Shown here piece by piece: positions 25,393-34,293 of a stretch of 64,000 bases of DNA. Source of the DNA: Alphaproteobacteria bacterium (GTDB taxonomy: Bacteria > Pseudomonadota > Alphaproteobacteria > Rhizobiales > GCA-2746425). The position numbers and the translations under genes are program-made. Below the pieces are notes generated by a model, which worked only from the letters and a program-made list of their open reading frames with translations, had not been told where the DNA came from and searched no databases. Where the stretch lies: the NCBI GenBank assembly GCA_024743215.1, contig JANSWZ010000001.1, positions 1,178,001 to 1,242,000 on the forward strand. Reading direction: 5' to 3'. How positions within the stretch are numbered: the first letter of the stretch is position 1; each line of letters opens with the position of its first letter.

Positions 25393-28164
25393 CTATTCTG
25401 CGGCCTCCTGAACCAGAGCTTCTACCCTGACTGCACAGAATTTGAATTCCGGAATTTTACCAAATGGGTCAAGTTGTGGATTGGTCAATGCGTTGGCTGG
25501 TGCTTCTGCGTAGCAGAATGGAATGAAGATCAGCCCTTGCGGCAATTCCCAGTCTTCCCGCAGCTTCAGGGTGATACTGCCCCGGCGTGTAGTGACACGC
25601 ACCATGTCGCCCGCGGTCAGGTTCATGCGGCGCATGTCGGTGCCATTCATACTTGCCACCGCTTCCGGCTCCAACAAATCCAGAACTTTGGATCGGCGGG
25701 TCATTGAACCGGTGTGCCAATGCTCCAATACACGGCCTGTTGTCAGCACCATGGGATAGGCATCGTCGGGCAATTCATCTGGTGGAACCAGATCAGCCGG
25801 GACGATACGACCTCTACCATTTTGGGTCGGGAAACTGTCTGCAAACACAATGTCCTGGCCCTCTTCATCCGGGCTGAGGCAAGGATACGTCACGCTGCCC
25901 TCGGCCTGCAGACGCTGCCAGGTGATGTTGTTCAGGCTGGGCATGATCTGCGCCATCTCATCAAAGACATCGCTGACGGAATCATACTGCCAATCCAGTC
26001 CAAGTGCATTTGCCAGATCGACAATGATCTTCCAATCCTGCCGCGCGTCACCCGGTGGTGTGACAGCAGGCCGACCCAACTGCACCTGACGATTGGTGTT
26101 GGTGAATGTACCCTCTTTTTCCGCATGCGCAGTTGCTGGCAGAATAACATCAGCAAACCATGCGGTTTCGGTGAAGAATATGTCCTGCACAACCATGTGC
26201 TTCAGCTTGGCCAGCGCGGCACGCGTGTGATGCTGATCCGGATCAGACATAGCCGGGTTCTCGCCCATCACATACATGGCGTTGATGCCATCTGCATGGA
26301 TGTCATTGACGATTTCCACAACTGTCAGCCCCCGTTCCCCGCTCAGTTCCGCGCCCCAGAATTGTTCCATCTTGGCCTTGGTTTCAGCGTTCTCGACGGA
26401 CGTATAGTCGGGATAGAACATGGGGATGAGCCCCGCATCAGATGCACCTTGCACATTGTTCTGGCCGCGTAATGGATGCAGGCCTGTTCCTGTCCGGCCA
26501 ATCTGGCCCGTTAACAGGGCCAATGCGATCAGGCATCTGGCATTGTCCGTACCATGGACATGCTGTGAGATACCCATGCCCCAGAAAATGATGGATCGGG
26601 GCGATGAGGCATAGGCCCTTGCTGTTTCGCGGATATCCTCAGCCGCAATTCCGCAAATGTCCTGCATCTTTTCAGGCGTGTAGTCCTTTGTGCGCGCGCA
26701 CAATTCTTCAAAGCCCTCGGTCATGGACTGCACATATTGCTGATCGTATAGTTTTTCTTCGATGATGACGTGCAGCATTGCGTTGAGCAGCGCGACATCA
26801 CGGCCGGGTTTGAAAGCCAGATGTTTCCAGGCCAGACGGCTCATTTCGTTCTTGCGCGGGTCCATGATCACAAGTTTTGCGCCACGCTTTGCTGCCGCCT
26901 TGAAATAGGTGGCCGCGACCGGATGATTCACGGTGGGACGAGCGCCAATGACAATGATGCAGTCCGCGTCATTGGCTGCGTTGAAAGGTGCGCTCACGGC
27001 GCCTGAGCCGACGCCTTCTAGAAGAGCCGCTACAGATGAGGCGTGACACAGCCGCGTACAGTGATCGACATTGTTGGTACCAAAGCCGGCCCGGACCAGT
27101 TTTTGCACCAGATAGGCTTCCTCGTTGGAGCCTTTTGCCGAGCCAAATCCACAGGTCGCATCCGGACCGTCCTCGTCCAGTGTCTTGCGGAACCCTTGGG
27201 CTGCCCGTTCAAGAGCTTCTTCCCATGTTGCCACCCGGAAATACTGGTCAATCTCATCCGGTGAAATCTGCATCTCACCCTGTTTGGGCGCGTCATCGCG
27301 GCGGATCAATGGCTGAGTGAGCCGGCCATCATGGTGGATGTAATCATAGCCAAAACGGCCTTTGACGCAGAGCCGACTGTCATTGGCCGGGCCGTCGCGC
27401 CCATCCACATGCAGAATTTTATTGTCCTTTACATGCACCTCGGTCTGACAGCCAACGCCGCAGAAGGGACACAAAGTATCGACGCTGGTATCAGCATATT
27501 CGGTGCGAACACCCTGCTGATTCACCAGACTGTTTTCAATCAATGCGCCCGTCGGACATATCTGCACACACTCACCACAGGCAACGCAGGTGCTGTCGCC
27601 CATCGGATCATCAAAGTCGAATGTGATCTGTGAGCCATGGCCACGATAGGACATGCCGATCACATCATTGCTTTGAACTTCGCGGCAAGCCCGGACGCAC
27701 AGATTGCAATTGATGCAAGCATCCAGATTGACGTGAATGGCGCTGTGGCTGATATCGCGGGCAACGTCCTTGAGCTTTGGCATGCGCGTCGGGTCTGCCC
27801 CAATGCTGTCAGTCCACTTCCAGAAGCTGGCATCCGGATCCGGGTGCACGTCGCGTGAGGGCTGATCGGCGGCCAGAAGCTCAAACACCATTTTGCGGGC
27901 ATTTTGCGAACGCGCTGACGCTGTGTTGACGACCATGCCCTTGGCGGGCATTCGTATGCAGGAGGCCGCCAAAACGCGTTCGCCCTCGACTTCCACCATG
28001 CAGGCGCGGCAATTCCCATCCGAGCGGTAGCCCTTCTGCTCGCTGTGGCACAAATGAGGGATGGAGGTTCCAAGCCGTTTGGCAACCTGCCAAATGCTTT
28101 CGCCTTCCAGAGCCGTTACATCCTTGCCATCCAACACAAAACTGACTGTCTTGACGTTTTTCAT
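25393..28164 (-). CDS. fdsA: NAD-dependent formate dehydrogenase, molybdopterin alpha subunit
   Basis: About 923 residues from the ATG at 28164; the frame is open 62 codons further, but that part overlaps the upstream gene and is not needed. The order is a [2Fe-2S] domain (CHSEQKGY..CRACMVEV), a His-Cys and two ferredoxin-type [4Fe-4S] motifs (CINCNLCVRAC, CVACGECVQICPTGAL), another [4Fe-4S] site CPFCGVGC, and the bis-MGD molybdopterin domains with the metal-ligating cysteine in TRLCHASSVA. It oxidises formate to CO2 in the cytoplasm and passes electrons to the NAD-reducing beta subunit. Its ATGA start overlaps the fused gamma-beta gene stop. Full length for FdsA-type enzymes. Confidence 0.95.
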   Translation of the reverse strand: MKNVKTVSFVLDGKDVTALEGESIWQVAKRLGTSIPHLCHSEQKGYRSDGNCRACMVEVEGERVLAASCIRMPAKGMVVNTASARSQNARKMVFELLAADQPSRDVHPDPDASFWKWTDSIGADPTRMPKLKDVARDISHSAIHVNLDACINCNLCVRACREVQSNDVIGMSYRGHGSQITFDFDDPMGDSTCVACGECVQICPTGALIENSLVNQQGVRTEYADTSVDTLCPFCGVGCQTEVHVKDNKILHVDGRDGPANDSRLCVKGRFGYDYIHHDGRLTQPLIRRDDAPKQGEMQISPDEIDQYFRVATWEEALERAAQGFRKTLDEDGPDATCGFGSAKGSNEEAYLVQKLVRAGFGTNNVDHCTRLCHASSVAALLEGVGSGAVSAPFNAANDADCIIVIGARPTVNHPVAATYFKAAAKRGAKLVIMDPRKNEMSRLAWKHLAFKPGRDVALLNAMLHVIIEEKLYDQQYVQSMTEGFEELCARTKDYTPEKMQDICGIAAEDIRETARAYASSPRSIIFWGMGISQHVHGTDNARCLIALALLTGQIGRTGTGLHPLRGQNNVQGASDAGLIPMFYPDYTSVENAETKAKMEQFWGAELSGERGLTVVEIVNDIHADGINAMYVMGENPAMSDPDQHHTRAALAKLKHMVVQDIFFTETAWFADVILPATAHAEKEGTFTNTNRQVQLGRPAVTPPGDARQDWKIIVDLANALGLDWQYDSVSDVFDEMAQIMPSLNNITWQRLQAEGSVTYPCLSPDEEGQDIVFADSFPTQNGRGRIVPADLVPPDELPDDAYPMVLTTGRVLEHWHTGSMTRRSKVLDLLEPEAVASMNGTDMRRMNLTAGDMVRVTTRRGSITLKLREDWELPQGLIFIPFCYAEAPANALTNPQLDPFGKIPEFKFCAVRVEALVQEAAE

Positions 28165-29885
28165 GGTGCCAGCACCTCTTGCGGAAAATGCTTCATAACT
28201 GACAGGAGCGGATTGGGTGCCGCTTGCCCCAGACCACAAATCGATGCGTCTATCATGACAGTGGAAAGCTCCTGCAACAGGACTGCGTCCCATTTGTCTT
28301 CCTGCATCAGTTTGACCGCCATCGACGTGCCATTGCGACACGGTGTGCATTGCCCACAGCTTTCGTCTTCGAAAAACTTCATCAGGTTGAGAGCGACACC
28401 GCGCATATCTGTCTGATCGGACATGACGACGATTGCGGCAGAACCAATAAAGGTGTCGTGTTCCTGCAGAGTGTCAAAATCGAGAGGAACATTTGCCAGC
28501 GACGCAGGCAGCACACCGCCAGAAGCGCCACCCGGCAGATAGGCCTTCAAAGTGTGGCCGTCCAACATGCCGCCGCAATATTCATCCACCAGTTCCGTCA
28601 GTGTGATGCCAGCGGGCGCCAATTTCACGCCGGGTTCATTGACATGACCGGAGACAGAGAAGGAACGCAATCCGGTTCTTCCGTGACGACCATGGGATGT
28701 GAACCAGTCTGCACCTTTTTCAAAAATTTCGCGGATCCAGTAGACTGTCTCCACATTGTGGACCAGCGTCGGGCGACCAAAGACGCCGTTTTGGGCGACA
28801 TAGGGTGGCCGATGGCGTGGAAGCCCGCGTTTGCCTTCCACCGATTCGATGAGAGCCGATTCCTCGCCGCAGATATAGGCACCTGCCCCACGGCGCACAT
28901 CCAGTTGACCGGGCCTGATGATGCCTTCCCTTTCCAGCCTGCTGACTTCTGCGCGCAGCATGCCCACAACTGCCGGATACTCATCGCGCATGTAGATATA
29001 GCAGCGCTCTGCCTCTACTGCTTCCATCGCAAGCAAGGTGCCTTCCAGAAAGCGGTGCGGATCACGGTCCAGATAAAACTTGTCCTTGAACGTTCCCGGC
29101 TCGCCTTCATCACCATTGATGCACATTAAGCGCGGTGCCGGGGCTGCGCGCACGAAGCCCCATTTTTTTGCTGCCGGAAACCCCGCTCCACCCAAACCGC
29201 GCAAACCGGATTGCTCGATTACATCAGCAAGCTGTTCAAAGGTTACATCACCATCGCGCATGGACTTCAGCAGCGCGTAGCCATTGTCAGCCTGATAAGA
29301 GTCAAAGGATATGAAGTCTGGTACAGAGGCGTGAATGTCTTCCTGCTCGATCATATCAGCAATCGCTTCAGGCGTGGCGTGAACCGCGTGGTTGTGACCA
29401 ACCTCAACAATTGGTGCCACATCGCAGCGGCCCATGCATGGCGCGCGCAACACACGGACCTGATCTCCAAAGCGCTCGGAAACCTCTTCCAGCAACTCTT
29501 CGGCTCCATGTAAGGCACATGTCAGGCTGTCACAGACACGCAGTGTGATTTCCGGCAGCGGTGCCTCATCATCTTCCAACACCGTGAAATGAGCATAGAA
29601 AGTGGCAACCTCATAAATCTCCGACATGGAGAGTTGCATCCATTGCGACAGAGCGCGCAAATGTCGGGCATGGAGACAGCCAAATTCGTCCTGGATGGTG
29701 TGGAGGTATTCAATCAGCATATCGCGCTGCGGAGTGCCCTGGAGCAAGCCTTTGACCTGCTCAAATGCGTCCGGGTCCAACTGACGGCCCTTGTTGTAGG
29801 CGTGTGCTTTGCGACGTCCCGAGCCAGGATGGATGCGGGTTTGCGCTTTGGACTCAGGCGTATTTTCAATCAACGTAACCGACAT
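28161..29885 (-). CDS. fdsB: formate dehydrogenase, fused gamma-beta subunit (NuoE-NuoF-like)
   Basis: A 574-residue protein fusing two usually separate subunits. Residues about 25-165 are a thioredoxin-like [2Fe-2S] NuoE/FdsG domain, with cysteines in RVCDSLTCALHG and APCMGRCDV. Residues about 180-574 are the NuoF/FdsB part: GLRGLGGAGFPAAKKW (NADH/FMN-binding loop), INGDEGEPGTFKDK, GAGAYICGEESALIES, and the [4Fe-4S] motif ESCGQCTPCRNGT. It takes electrons from the alpha subunit to NAD+. It starts the operon, with fdsA following by a 4-base overlap. No fdsC/fdhD maturation gene or fdsD is seen in the neighbourhood. There is only a weak ribosome-binding site. Confidence 0.93.
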   Translation of the reverse strand: MSVTLIENTPESKAQTRIHPGSGRRKAHAYNKGRQLDPDAFEQVKGLLQGTPQRDMLIEYLHTIQDEFGCLHARHLRALSQWMQLSMSEIYEVATFYAHFTVLEDDEAPLPEITLRVCDSLTCALHGAEELLEEVSERFGDQVRVLRAPCMGRCDVAPIVEVGHNHAVHATPEAIADMIEQEDIHASVPDFISFDSYQADNGYALLKSMRDGDVTFEQLADVIEQSGLRGLGGAGFPAAKKWGFVRAAPAPRLMCINGDEGEPGTFKDKFYLDRDPHRFLEGTLLAMEAVEAERCYIYMRDEYPAVVGMLRAEVSRLEREGIIRPGQLDVRRGAGAYICGEESALIESVEGKRGLPRHRPPYVAQNGVFGRPTLVHNVETVYWIREIFEKGADWFTSHGRHGRTGLRSFSVSGHVNEPGVKLAPAGITLTELVDEYCGGMLDGHTLKAYLPGGASGGVLPASLANVPLDFDTLQEHDTFIGSAAIVVMSDQTDMRGVALNLMKFFEDESCGQCTPCRNGTSMAVKLMQEDKWDAVLLQELSTVMIDASICGLGQAAPNPLLSVMKHFPQEVLAP

Positions 29886-30135
29886 ACCGCAATCCCAGAT
29901 TGATGTTCATGGCAAAAGGATAACAAACTATGGTCCCGTCCTCATCGCCAGCCCGACACCCATTGTCGGAAATTGCGACAATTGAGAAGTGCCAAAACAA
30001 AAATCGTTATGGGCCATGGATCAAAATGACACGTACGGGAACGGTCCGATCCCGTTTCGGCGAATAATTTTCACGCCGTCAAGTCGCGGTTCATGGTAGC
30101 CAATGGGGACCGAACCAAAGCGATTCCCGAACTAA

Positions 30136-30240
30136 AGAGCACACCTTGTTGACGTTGAACCATCGGATTATCCAGATCGACTTTTCAAGAAAACCGGCTT
30201 TGTCCCTCAGGGACGGCGTTTGTTTGGGTCAGACCATCCA
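30136..30240 (+). pseudogene. possible remnant of a GNAT acetyltransferase C-terminus
   Basis: Right after an in-frame TAA at 30133 the translated sequence LVDVEPSDYPDRLFKKTGF, then VPQGRR, resembles the last strand-helix-strand of GNAT N-acetyltransferases (pattern D-x-P-x-x-Y/W-P-x-x-h-Y/F-x-x-x-G-F). No upstream part of such a protein remains, because the same frame has stops at about 30096 and 30133. The frame runs on without a stop into recQ. I read it as a decayed neighbour gene; the remaining 29886-30130 region shows nothing recognisable. Confidence 0.4.
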
Positions 30241-30261
30241 ACACAAGCAAAAAGCATCGTG

Positions 30262-32046
30262 ATGCAGCAAGCCCGCGATCTGCTCAAAACCGTGTTCGGG
30301 CATGATGATTTCCGTCCTGGCCAGGAAGAAATTGTAGCCAGCGTACTGGGCGGTGATGATGTGTTGGCAATTATGCCGACCGGTGGCGGAAAATCTCTTT
30401 GCTATCAATTGCCTGCTCTATGCGGCGACGGGGTTACGCTGGTGGTTTCGCCGCTGGTTGCGTTGATGAATGACCAGGTGGCACAGTTGCGGCAAAACGG
30501 CGTTGAAGCCGGGGCTCTTACGTCCAACAATGATCCTGAAGAGAATGAACGCGTGTTTACAGCGCTTGATGATGGATCGCTGAAGCTGCTTTACATGGCA
30601 CCAGAGCGGATTGCGACATCGCCGGGGCTGCTGAACCGCCTGAAAATAAACTTGCTTGCTGTTGATGAGGCCCATTGTGTCAGTCAGTGGGGGCATGATT
30701 TTCGTCCGGATTATCTGGAAATCGGCAGACTGCGTGAGGCTCTGGGCGGTGTTCAGATTGCGGCCTTCACTGCAACTGCGGATGAAGAAACCCGCAGCGA
30801 AATCATTTCAAAACTGTTCTCTTCTGAGCCGAGGCAGTTTCTGCGCGGTTTTGACCGGCCCAATCTGTTTCTCGCCTTTGAGCCCAAAAACAATCCAAAG
30901 CGCCAGATCACCGAATTTGTTGCTGCAAGACCTGATCAGGCTGGCATCATCTATTGCTCGTCACGGCGCAAAACCGAAGATTTGGCAGAACATCTTCGCA
31001 GCAAAGGCGTGAACGCTCTGCCTTATCATGCAGGTCTTGAGGCTGCACAACGGCATACCAATCAGAAACGATTTTCGCAGGAAGATGCCGTGGTCATGAC
31101 GGCAACAATTGCGTTTGGCATGGGCGTAGACAAACCGGATGTGCGCTTCGTCGTTCATGCGGATTTGCCGAAAACCATGGAAAGCTATTATCAGGAAATC
31201 GGCCGGGCCGGACGTGATGGCCTGCCAGCAGATACGTTGTGTCTCTATGGCGTTGACGATATCAAGCTGCGCCGCCGACAAATTGATGAAGGTGACGCGC
31301 CTGACCTGCGAAAGCGGGCTGATCATCAGCGCCTCAATGCACTTCTCACGTTGGCGGAAGCTGCGTTATGCCGACGGCAGACGCTGCTTGGCTATTTCGA
31401 TGAAATAGCTGACCCGTGCGGGCATTGCGATCTTTGTAAAAACCCCCGGCAGATGTTTGATGCCACACAGGCTTCCCAAAAGGCACTGTCCGCCATGTTG
31501 CGCACGGGGCAGATATACGGGTTGGAACATCTGGTCAGTGTGCTTGTGGGCGAGGAAACCGACCGCATCACATCACAAAAACATAATCAGCTACCCACAT
31601 TTGGAGTTGGAACCGAGTTTGACAAATCCCAATGGCGCAGCCTCTTTCGCCAACTTTATGCTGCAGGCTATGCTAATGTGTCCATCGCCCAAGGCTCATG
31701 GCAGGTGTGCGAAAAAGCACGTCCTGTGTTGCGCGGTGAAGAGGTTCTGAAGCTGCGCTTTCCCGATAAGCAGGCTGAGCGCAAACGAACCAGCGCCAGA
31801 TCAGCCCCTATTGAATTGAGCAATGTTGCAGATCAGGAGTTGCTGAAAGCACTCAAGGTCTGCCGGACCGATCTTGCACGGCAGCAAAATGTGCCCGCTT
31901 ATGTCATTTTCCCTGACCGTACATTGATCGAAATGGCGCAACACCGCCCAGGCACACTTTCAGATATGGTTGAGATTAACGGCGTGGGCGCGAAAAAGCT
32001 TGAACGCTATGGCGGCGAGTTTTTGCGAGTCATTTCAGACCATTAG
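30262..32046 (+). CDS. recQ: ATP-dependent DNA helicase RecQ
   Basis: About 594 residues from the ATG at 30262. A TTG start at 30220 would add 14 residues that belong to the acetyltransferase-like relic. Helicase motifs appear in order: DFRPGQEEIV (motif 0), MPTGGGKSLCYQ (Walker A), VDEAHCVSQWGHDFR (DEAH and aromatic-rich loop), TATADEETR, and GRAGRDGLPA (motif VI). The RQC zinc-binding cysteines are in ALCRRQ and DPCGHCDLC, followed by the winged helix and an HRDC domain near the C-terminus (PGTLSDMVEINGVGAKKLERYG). It unwinds 3'-5' in recombinational repair and replication-fork maintenance. Standard length. Confidence 0.95.
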   Translation: MQQARDLLKTVFGHDDFRPGQEEIVASVLGGDDVLAIMPTGGGKSLCYQLPALCGDGVTLVVSPLVALMNDQVAQLRQNGVEAGALTSNNDPEENERVFTALDDGSLKLLYMAPERIATSPGLLNRLKINLLAVDEAHCVSQWGHDFRPDYLEIGRLREALGGVQIAAFTATADEETRSEIISKLFSSEPRQFLRGFDRPNLFLAFEPKNNPKRQITEFVAARPDQAGIIYCSSRRKTEDLAEHLRSKGVNALPYHAGLEAAQRHTNQKRFSQEDAVVMTATIAFGMGVDKPDVRFVVHADLPKTMESYYQEIGRAGRDGLPADTLCLYGVDDIKLRRRQIDEGDAPDLRKRADHQRLNALLTLAEAALCRRQTLLGYFDEIADPCGHCDLCKNPRQMFDATQASQKALSAMLRTGQIYGLEHLVSVLVGEETDRITSQKHNQLPTFGVGTEFDKSQWRSLFRQLYAAGYANVSIAQGSWQVCEKARPVLRGEEVLKLRFPDKQAERKRTSARSAPIELSNVADQELLKALKVCRTDLARQQNVPAYVIFPDRTLIEMAQHRPGTLSDMVEINGVGAKKLERYGGEFLRVISDH

Positions 32047-32060
32047 TGCAAAGGGCTGAA

Positions 32061-32117
32061 AAACTGATTCAATTCCTTGAAAGAATGATTCAGTTTAAGA
32101 GCCTTTTTATGTTTTAA
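32061..32117 (+). terminator. probable recQ terminator
   Basis: An imperfect hairpin of about 11-14 bp (AAACTGATTCA paired with TGATTCAGTTT, one mismatch, inner ATTC/GAAT extension) is followed by CCTTTTTATGTTTT. It lies just after the recQ stop. Confidence 0.5.
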
Positions 32118-32279
32118 TTCAAAATCTTATCAGTTTTTAGTCGACTTACATCGCGCTGCAGCAGTCACTCTTATTGCGAACAACAACACTGTTGGTACAG
32201 ATCGGCTCACTGAGATGTGACTGGAGCGTTATGAGGTAAGGCGCTACATCAGTAAGTGAGAAGAAAAGGAACCAATAAC

Positions 32280-33065
32280 ATGGTCGCACGCTCAACGCTT
32301 TTAATGTCTTTTGCCCTCGGTACCAGCCTGATAATGGCCCTGCCGCTGACAACCAAATCTGCACATGCGGAGATGGCAGGCAAACCCAAAGCTGTTGTAG
32401 AGTTGTTCACCAGCCAAGGCTGCTCGTCATGCCCGCCAGCTGACAAGGTTGTGGGTGATCTTGTCGCGGAAGGTGAGGTTCTGGCTTTGACACTGCCTGT
32501 CGACTACTGGGACTATCTGGGCTGGCGGGATACACTTGGCAAACCGGAGCATTCCGAGCGCCAGCGTGCCTATGCCAAAGGTCGACACGACCGCAATGTC
32601 TATACACCGCAAGCCGTCGTTAATGGACAGGTTCATGTGGTTGGCAGCCGACGTGCCCGCATCGACAATTCCATAAACCAGCTGCAGGAAGGGAGTTCAG
32701 ACGCATCCTCGTCTTTGCCCCTGGATGTCACACTGGTAAAATCGAGCGAGGCACTGACAATCAGCGTTGATGGGCCTGGTGAAGCTGGCAAGAACACAAC
32801 AATCTGGCTGGTGTTTTATGATGACGAGCACACCGTAAACATCAACCGGGGCGAAAACCGCGGACAGAAGGTGACTTATCACAATGTGGTGCGTGACATG
32901 CGCCCGATTGGCATGTGGAAGGGTACCAAAACCGAAATGGTTTTGCCGCTCAGCGAGCTTTCAAAAAGCGGTTATGATAATTGCGCCGTTATCGTGCAAT
33001 CGACAATCAAGGGAAACCCCGGTGCCATTCTGGGTGCAGCGACCTTGAATGGGTTGTCCAGCTAG
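32280..33065 (+). CDS. DUF1223 family thioredoxin-like secreted protein
   Basis: About 261 residues from the ATG at 32280, chosen because AAGGA lies 9 bases upstream. The N-terminus (MVARSTLLMSFALGTSLIMA to KSAHA) is a signal peptide or membrane anchor. The mature part is a DUF1223 domain with a thioredoxin-like start, VVELFTSQGCSSCPPADKV, holding a C-x2-C active-site pair near residues 45-48, then PVDYWDYLGW, RQRAYA and PQAVVNGQVHVVGS. The family is periplasmic and its redox role is not established. Transcribed alone, it converges on rsgA with a 9-bp gap. Confidence 0.88.
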   Translation: MVARSTLLMSFALGTSLIMALPLTTKSAHAEMAGKPKAVVELFTSQGCSSCPPADKVVGDLVAEGEVLALTLPVDYWDYLGWRDTLGKPEHSERQRAYAKGRHDRNVYTPQAVVNGQVHVVGSRRARIDNSINQLQEGSSDASSSLPLDVTLVKSSEALTISVDGPGEAGKNTTIWLVFYDDEHTVNINRGENRGQKVTYHNVVRDMRPIGMWKGTKTEMVLPLSELSKSGYDNCAVIVQSTIKGNPGAILGAATLNGLSS

Positions 33066-33074
33066 GGTGCAGAC

Positions 33075-34130
33075 CTAAAGCTCTTCGTGGTCTTTCTTGT
33101 GCTTGACTGCCCGTTTCTCCATTTTGGTGAAGGCACGGTTCCTGGTATGACGCTCTGACAGGCTTTCAGTATTTTGGACTTCTTCCGCAGCCAGTTTGCG
33201 CCAATTGTTCAACCGATCTCGTGTCAACGTTCCCTCTTTTAACGCAGCCTGCACCTGGCAACCCGGCTCGGTGTCGTGTTTGCAATCGTTGAAACGGCAC
33301 TCGGCTGCAAGTTCCAGAATGTCTGAAAAAACCTGTTCCAGCCCCTCTTTCACCTCAGCCAGCTGCAATTCCCTTATGCCCGGCGTATCCAGCAACCAAC
33401 CACCGCTTGGCAACTGATAAAATGTCCGGACGGATGTCGTATGCCGGCCCTTGTCATCGCCTTCACGCACTGCACCTGTGGCCGCGCGATCATTCCCGCA
33501 TAGTGCGTTTACCAGGGTAGATTTACCAACCCCGGAGGACCCAACCAGCGCGACTGTCTGCCCACGGCCACACCATTTGGCCAGGCGGGCAACGCTTTCG
33601 GCGCTGCGCGCATCTACAATTTCAATCTGCAAATCGTCGCCCAGATTGGCGGCAGCGAGCAGATACTCTTCAGGTGATGGTGCCTGGTCGGCTTTGGTCA
33701 GGATAATGACAGGCAGCACATCGGCTTCACCCGCCAGCGCCAGATAGCGTTCCAGACGTGCTATGTTGAATTCCTGATTGCAGGATGTGACAATAAACAA
33801 GGTGTCGATATTCGCTGCGATCAATTGCAGCTTTCGAGCTTTTCCCGGTGCACGACGATGAAACAGGCTGCGTCTCGTCAGCAGTTTGATGGGTCGGTGC
33901 GTTGCCTCGTCAAGAAGCAGCCAATCTCCTACTGTGGCAACGCTTTCTTCGTCATACTGAGTGGCGCTGAAACGCGGAATCTGTTCATCAATTGATGGGC
34001 CAACTATGCGAATGCCGCTGCGATGAACCTCAACAACTCTGACTGGGCGGCCCTCGGGGTTTTCTGCCAATTGTTCTGCAAAAAAGCTGTTCCAGCCCCA
34101 ATTTTCAAGATCAGAGTTCAAAGAGTTCAT
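33075..34130 (-). CDS. rsgA: ribosome small-subunit-dependent GTPase A
   Basis: About 351 residues starting at MNSLNSD; an ATG 33 bases upstream is an alternative, and neither has a clear Shine-Dalgarno. An N-terminal OB-fold-like region leads to a circularly permuted GTPase: G4 LTKADQ near residue 150 comes before G1 GSSGVGKSTLVNAL near residue 200, then G2 GRHTTS and G3 DTPGIRE. The C-terminal zinc-binding domain has CRFNDCKHDTEPGC. RsgA/YjeQ tests and helps mature the 30S decoding centre late in assembly. The C-terminal tail is basic and rich in lysine. Confidence 0.93.
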   Translation of the reverse strand: MNSLNSDLENWGWNSFFAEQLAENPEGRPVRVVEVHRSGIRIVGPSIDEQIPRFSATQYDEESVATVGDWLLLDEATHRPIKLLTRRSLFHRRAPGKARKLQLIAANIDTLFIVTSCNQEFNIARLERYLALAGEADVLPVIILTKADQAPSPEEYLLAAANLGDDLQIEIVDARSAESVARLAKWCGRGQTVALVGSSGVGKSTLVNALCGNDRAATGAVREGDDKGRHTTSVRTFYQLPSGGWLLDTPGIRELQLAEVKEGLEQVFSDILELAAECRFNDCKHDTEPGCQVQAALKEGTLTRDRLNNWRKLAAEEVQNTESLSERHTRNRAFTKMEKRAVKHKKDHEEL

Positions 34131-34293
34131 GGGCGCGTGACAGCGATAGGCCGCGGCAAACATGCGATGAACACATTAGATTTGTTTATTGTCATCATGG
34201 CGAAATCTATGTTTAGGGACGGCATCAAGTCAACATCGCTGTTTCGCACCAGTACGACCAACCGGAATATCCCTGCAATGACAATTGCCTGGG

